From: Pseudomonadota bacterium
GTDB lineage: Bacteria > Desulfobacterota > Anaeroferrophillalia > Anaeroferrophillales > Tharpellaceae
Reading direction: 5' to 3'
DNA length: 9,122 nt
Assembly (NCBI GenBank): GCA_015486445.1
Contig: WFRT01000285.1
Coordinates: 1 to 9,122, forward strand
Below the pieces are notes generated by a model, which saw only the letters and a program-made list of their open reading frames with translations, was not told the DNA's origin and made no database searches. Below are positions 6,358 through 9,122 of this stretch, one piece after another (the stretch's first letter is position 1; each line of letters opens with the position of its first letter). Both the position numbers and the translations under genes were made by a program.

Positions 6358-7554
6358 ATGGCAAAGGAAAAATTTGAGCGCACCAAGCCTCACGTAAACG
6401 TTGGTACGATTGGCCATGTGGACCACGGTAAAACCACCCTGACCGCGGCCATTACCAAGGTGCTGGCCATCAAGGGACAGGCCAACTATACCGCTTTCGA
6501 CGAGATTGACAAGGCCCCGGAAGAGCGCGAGCGCGGAATCACGATTGCCACGGCCCACGTTGAGTACGAGACCGACAACCGTCACTACGCCCACGTCGAC
6601 TGCCCGGGTCATGCCGACTACGTCAAAAACATGATCACCGGTGCGGCTCAGATGGACGGCGCCATCCTTGTGGTGAGCGCGGCCGACGGCCCGATGCCGC
6701 AGACCCGCGAGCACATCCTGCTGGCCCGCCAGGTCGGGGTTCCGAACATCGTCGTGTTCCTCAACAAGGCCGACATGGTCGATGACGAGGAGCTCCTCGA
6801 GCTGGTCGAGATGGAAGTGCGCGAGCTGCTTTCCGACTACGATTTTCCCGGCGACGACATTCCGGTAATCACCGGCAGCGCCTTGAAGGCCCTGGAGTCC
6901 GACGGTCCGGTTGACTGCGAAGAGTGGAAGTGCATTTTCGAACTCATGGAGGCGGTCGACAACTATTTCCCGACCCCCGAGCGTGACATCGACAAGCCTT
7001 TCCTGATGCCGGTCGAGGATGTTTTCAGCATTTCCGGGCGCGGCACCGTGGCCACCGGGCGGATCGAGCGCGGGGTCATCAAGGTTGGCGAAGAGGTCGA
7101 GATCGTCGGCATCCGCGAGACCGACAAGACCGTGGCCACCGGGGTCGAGATGTTCCGCAAGCTGCTCGACCAGGGCCAGGCCGGTGACAACGTCGGCATT
7201 CTCCTGCGCGGCAAGAAGCGGGAAGAGATCGTCCGCGGCCAGGTGCTGGCGGCCCCGGGATCGATCACCCCGCACACCAAGTTCAAGGCCGAGGTCTATA
7301 TCCTGACCAAGGATGAAGGCGGCCGCCACACCCCGTTCTTCAAGGGCTACCGTCCCCAGTTCTATTTCCGGACCACCGACGTGACCGGGACCGTGGAGCT
7401 GCCGGAAGGGGTCGAGATGGTCATGCCGGGCGACAACATCACGATTGTCGGTGAGTTGATCACCCCGATCGCGATGGAGAAGGAGCTTCGCTTCGCGATC
7501 CGCGAGGGCGGCCGTACCGTCGGCGCCGGCGTGGTCAGCGAAATTATCGAATAA
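6358..7554 (+). CDS. tuf: Translation elongation factor Tu
   Basis: EF-Tu is the cytoplasmic GTPase that brings aminoacyl-tRNA to the ribosomal A site. The 398-residue product is full length with all motifs: GHVDHGKTT (19-27), RGITI in switch I, DCPGH (81-85) with the catalytic His85, and NKAD (136-139). Domains II and III are conserved, including GRGTVATGRIERG, the HTPFFKGYRPQFYFRTTDVTG region and the C-terminal LRFAIREGGRTVGAGVV. Compared with E. coli there is a slightly longer stretch after GSALKALE. GGAG at 6345-6348 lies 9 bases before the ATG, and the gap to fusA is only 33 bp, so the two are co-transcribed. I found no TTA, ATA, AGA or AGG codon in the gene, a bias typical of the most highly expressed genes. 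A second tuf copy elsewhere cannot be judged from this window. Confidence 0.98.
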   Translation: MAKEKFERTKPHVNVGTIGHVDHGKTTLTAAITKVLAIKGQANYTAFDEIDKAPEERERGITIATAHVEYETDNRHYAHVDCPGHADYVKNMITGAAQMDGAILVVSAADGPMPQTREHILLARQVGVPNIVVFLNKADMVDDEELLELVEMEVRELLSDYDFPGDDIPVITGSALKALESDGPVDCEEWKCIFELMEAVDNYFPTPERDIDKPFLMPVEDVFSISGRGTVATGRIERGVIKVGEEVEIVGIRETDKTVATGVEMFRKLLDQGQAGDNVGILLRGKKREEIVRGQVLAAPGSITPHTKFKAEVYILTKDEGGRHTPFFKGYRPQFYFRTTDVTGTVELPEGVEMVMPGDNITIVGELITPIAMEKELRFAIREGGRTVGAGVVSEIIE

Positions 7555-7557
7555 AGA

Positions 7558-7596
7558 CCAAGCTTTCGGATTCGGAAGACCGAGTTCGGAGCTGGG
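7558..7596 (+). other. Long stem-loop directly after tuf, built on TTCGGA repeats
   Basis: Starting 3 bases after the tuf stop codon, CC-A-AGCT (7558-7564) can pair with AGCT-G-GG (7590-7596), and the inner arm 7567-7575 pairs with 7580-7588 (9 bp with two G-U pairs) around an AAGA loop. The hexamer TTCGGA occurs three times here (7565, 7571, 7585). No T-run follows, so this is not a standard terminator. It may be an mRNA processing or stability element, or part of an S10-operon leader. By eye only; no folding energy was computed. Confidence 0.4.
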
Positions 7597-7602
7597 TGTA
7601 AT

Positions 7603-7634
7603 TCCGGTATCCCCGGCCCGTCCCGGAGACCGGA
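7603..7634 (+). other. Second stem-loop in the tuf-rpsJ gap
   Basis: TCCGGT (7603-7608) is complementary to ACCGGA (7629-7634), with an inner CCGG (7613-7616) / CCGG (7623-7626) helix across a small internal loop. The 3' arm contains part of GGAGG (7632-7636), the strongest ribosome-binding-like sequence ahead of rpsJ, although that lies 19 bases from the ATG. Together with the preceding hairpin it fills most of the 101-bp gap. Confidence 0.35.
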
Positions 7635-7655
7635 GGTTGAGGTAGAAAAAAGAAG

Positions 7656-7970
7656 ATGACTATAGCAAGCCAGAAAATCAGAATCAGACTGAAAGGCTAT
7701 GACCACAAGATCCTGGACCAGTCGGTGAGCGAGATTGTCAATACCGCCAAACGGACCGGGGCGGTCATTGCCGGCCCGATTGCCTTGCCGACTTCGATCA
7801 ACAAGTACTGTGTGCTGCGCTCCCCGCATGTCAACAAGAAGTCGCGGGAACAGTTTGAGATGCGCACTCACAACCGCTTGATCGATATCCTGGAGCCGAC
7901 CCAGCAGACGGTGGACGCCCTGATGAAGCTGGATCTTTCGGCCGGGGTCGATGTCGAGATTAAGCTCTAG
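7656..7970 (+). CDS. rpsJ: 30S ribosomal protein S10 (NusE)
   Basis: S10 is a 30S head protein that also acts as NusE, binding NusB and NusG in transcription antitermination. The 104-residue product has the normal length and core: QKIRIRLKGYDHKILDQSV, the GPIALPT turn, an extended loop with the HVNKKSREQFEMRTHNRLIDI segment, and the C-terminal DLSAGVDVEIKL strand. The ATG at 7656 is the only start seen, since the frame is closed by a TGA at 7638. Its ribosome binding site is weak: GAGGT at 7639-7643 is 12 bases away, with a purine run in between. It opens the S10 ribosomal-protein block and is separated from tuf by a structured 101-bp gap. No separate sigma70 promoter was evident there, so read-through from str is expected. 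Confidence 0.97.
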   Translation: MTIASQKIRIRLKGYDHKILDQSVSEIVNTAKRTGAVIAGPIALPTSINKYCVLRSPHVNKKSREQFEMRTHNRLIDILEPTQQTVDALMKLDLSAGVDVEIKL

Positions 7971-8034
7971 TTGAATCCGGCTCGGTTGATCGGGAAATAT
8001 CTTCAAGAGAGATAGATAATCATAAGGTTTAATG

Positions 8035-8667
8035 ATGGCTGAAATACAGGAATTATTAGCTAAAAAAGTCGGTATGACCCAGCTCTACAACGAACTCGGG
8101 GAACTTGTACCGGTGACCGTGTTGGCGGTCGGGCCCTGTACTGTGGTGCAGGTCAAGACTGCGGAAAAGGATGGTTACAGCGCCGTTCAACTGGGTTTCG
8201 ACGAAAAGCCGATGACCCGGGCCAACCAGCCCCAGCTCGGGCATTGCCGCAAGGCCGGCAAGGGGGTTTTCTACCACCTGCGCGAGGTTCGGGTCGACGA
8301 TGTCAGCGGCTACCAGCCGGGAGATGTCTTTACGGCCGAGCTTTTCAGCCCCGGCAACCTGGTCACGGTGACCGCCAAGTCCAAGGGTAAGGGTTTTGCC
8401 GGCGTCATGAAGCGCTGGGGATTTCGCGGCCAGCCGGCCTCGCACGGGGCCCACAAGAACCACCGTTCCGGTGGTTCGGTCGGCACCTCGGCCTATCCCG
8501 GCCGGGTGGTCAAGGGTAAGAAAATGGCCGGGCAGATGGGTAACAAGAAGATTACGGTCAAGAACCTGACCGTGGTCCAGGTCAAGCCCGAGGACGGTTT
8601 GGTATTGGTCAAGGGCGGAGTGCCGGGAGCCAAGAACGGTCTCGTAACGATCAAGAAAATCAAGTAA
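8035..8667 (+). CDS. rplC: 50S ribosomal protein L3
   Basis: L3 binds 23S rRNA early in 50S assembly and sends a loop toward the peptidyl transferase centre. The 210-residue product has AKKVGMTQLY near the N-terminus, SKGKGFAGVMKRWGF (about 116-130), the extended loop SHG--KNHRSGGSVG (136-150) and PGRVVKGKKMAGQMG (155-169). The position methylated by PrmB in E. coli (Gln150, in GSIGQ) is Thr151 here, so that modification is not expected; such variation is known outside gammaproteobacteria. Two ATG codons stand in tandem at 8032 and 8035. The second is preferred because AAGG at 8024-8027 is then 7 bases away; the first would add one Met. The gene lies 64 bp after rpsJ and 48 bp before rplD, in the standard S10 operon order. 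Confidence 0.97.
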   Translation: MAEIQELLAKKVGMTQLYNELGELVPVTVLAVGPCTVVQVKTAEKDGYSAVQLGFDEKPMTRANQPQLGHCRKAGKGVFYHLREVRVDDVSGYQPGDVFTAELFSPGNLVTVTAKSKGKGFAGVMKRWGFRGQPASHGAHKNHRSGGSVGTSAYPGRVVKGKKMAGQMGNKKITVKNLTVVQVKPEDGLVLVKGGVPGAKNGLVTIKKIK

Positions 8668-8715
8668 GTTTAACGATATTTCCGGTTTTTACCCAGGAAA
8701 TGGTCGGAGAATAAT

Positions 8716-9122
8716 ATGGCCAAAGTTGATGTTTACAATTTAGAGAAAGAGAAGGTCGCTGAGACCGAGATCGCCGATTCGGTGTTCAATGCGGAGATCA
8801 AGGCGCACCTGGTGCGGGACGTGGTCGTCTGGCAGCTGCCAAGCGCCGTCAGGGCACGGCCGCGGTCAAGAACCGGGCCCGGGTCAAGGGCGGCAGCGCC
8901 AAGCCCTGGCGCCAGAAAGGCACAGGCCGGGCCCGGGCCGGGACCAGCCGGTCGCCGCTCTGGCGCGGCGGTGGCACGATCTTCGGCCCCCAGCCCCGCG
9001 ACTACAGCTATCGCCTGCCCAAGCGGGTCCGGCGCCAGGCCCTGATTTCGGTGCTCTCCCAGAAATTCCAGGAAGGCAAGCTCTTTGTTGTCCAGGATTT
9101 CGATCTCGAAGAGATCAAGACC
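8716..9122 (+). CDS. rplD: 50S ribosomal protein L4, partial, with an apparent frameshift
   Basis: L4 binds 23S rRNA, lines the peptide exit tunnel with a long loop and, in E. coli, represses its own operon. The first frame (8716 to about 8838) gives MAKVDVYNLEKEKVAETEIA and continues to DVVVWQL. It then turns into an Arg/Pro/Ser-rich nonsense tail that stops at 9043-9045. From 8841 another frame carries unmistakable L4: KRRQGTAAVKNRARVKGGS, KPWRQKGTGRARAG, SPLWRGGGTIFGPQPRDYSY and SVLSQKFQEGKLFVV, open to the last base. Restoring one base (a G after CTG at 8836-8838) would give QLAKRRQGT in one frame, so a single-base deletion is the simplest explanation. GGAGA (8706-8710) supports the start. 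As L4 is nearly always essential, a sequencing or assembly error is more likely than a broken gene. The C-terminus lies beyond the window. Confidence 0.93.

Noticed and set aside
8833..8845. Programmed ribosomal frameshift in rplD
   Set aside because: No slippery heptamer, no run of identical bases and no rare or stop codon at the site; L4 is not a known recoding target.
8839..9045. Arg/Pro/Ser-rich C-terminal tail of the first rplD frame as a novel L4 extension
   Set aside because: The alternative frame over the same bases encodes conserved L4 blocks (KPWRQKGTGRARAG, LWRGGGTIFGP), so the tail is a frameshift artefact.
1..9122. Mobile elements, CRISPR arrays, tRNA or rRNA genes, toxin-antitoxin or defence genes
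   Set aside because: Nothing in the gaps resembles these: gaps are short and the genes are core functions in conserved order.

Overview
This GC-rich window reads as chromosomal DNA of a Gram-negative bacterium. The best fit is a Desulfobacterota (deltaproteobacterial) lineage, judged by eye from the L4, L3, S10 and EF-G sequences and from a DAP-type murein recycling ligase; no phylogeny was run. All genes lie on the + strand and are densely packed, and no mobile element, CRISPR array, tRNA or rRNA is visible.

Layout. Positions 1-753 hold the C-terminal 250 codons of primosomal helicase PriA. Positions 824-2227 encode Mpl, the murein tripeptide ligase of peptidoglycan recycling. A 168-bp gap follows, with a good sigma70-type promoter and three consecutive stem-loops, ahead of a gene for a membrane-anchored TPR-like protein of unknown function (2396-3199). 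A second sigma70-type promoter overlaps the end of that gene and has a GC-rich discriminator. From there the classical str-S10 order runs to the right edge: rpsL (S12), rpsG (S7), fusA (EF-G), tuf (EF-Tu), rpsJ (S10), rplC (L3) and the start of rplD (L4).

How the genes work together. S12, S7, EF-G and EF-Tu form the decoding and translocation module. S10, L3 and L4 begin the large ribosomal-protein operon, here joined to str with only a 101-bp structured gap after tuf. The usual upstream neighbour, rpoBC, is absent, so the cluster probably has its own promoter just before rpsL plus read-through from the TPR gene promoter.

Points for a second look: (1) rplD is interrupted by an apparent one-base deletion near 8838, while the rest of L4 continues in another frame to the window edge; (2) the str-operon EF-G has an intact GTPase domain but a diverged domain IV, recalling recycling-type EF-G2 (spdEFG2/mtEFG2) proteins; (3) the leaders before the TPR gene and before rpsJ contain strong stem-loops that may be regulatory. 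I see no wholly new multi-gene system; the window is mainly conserved core genes with some unusual details.
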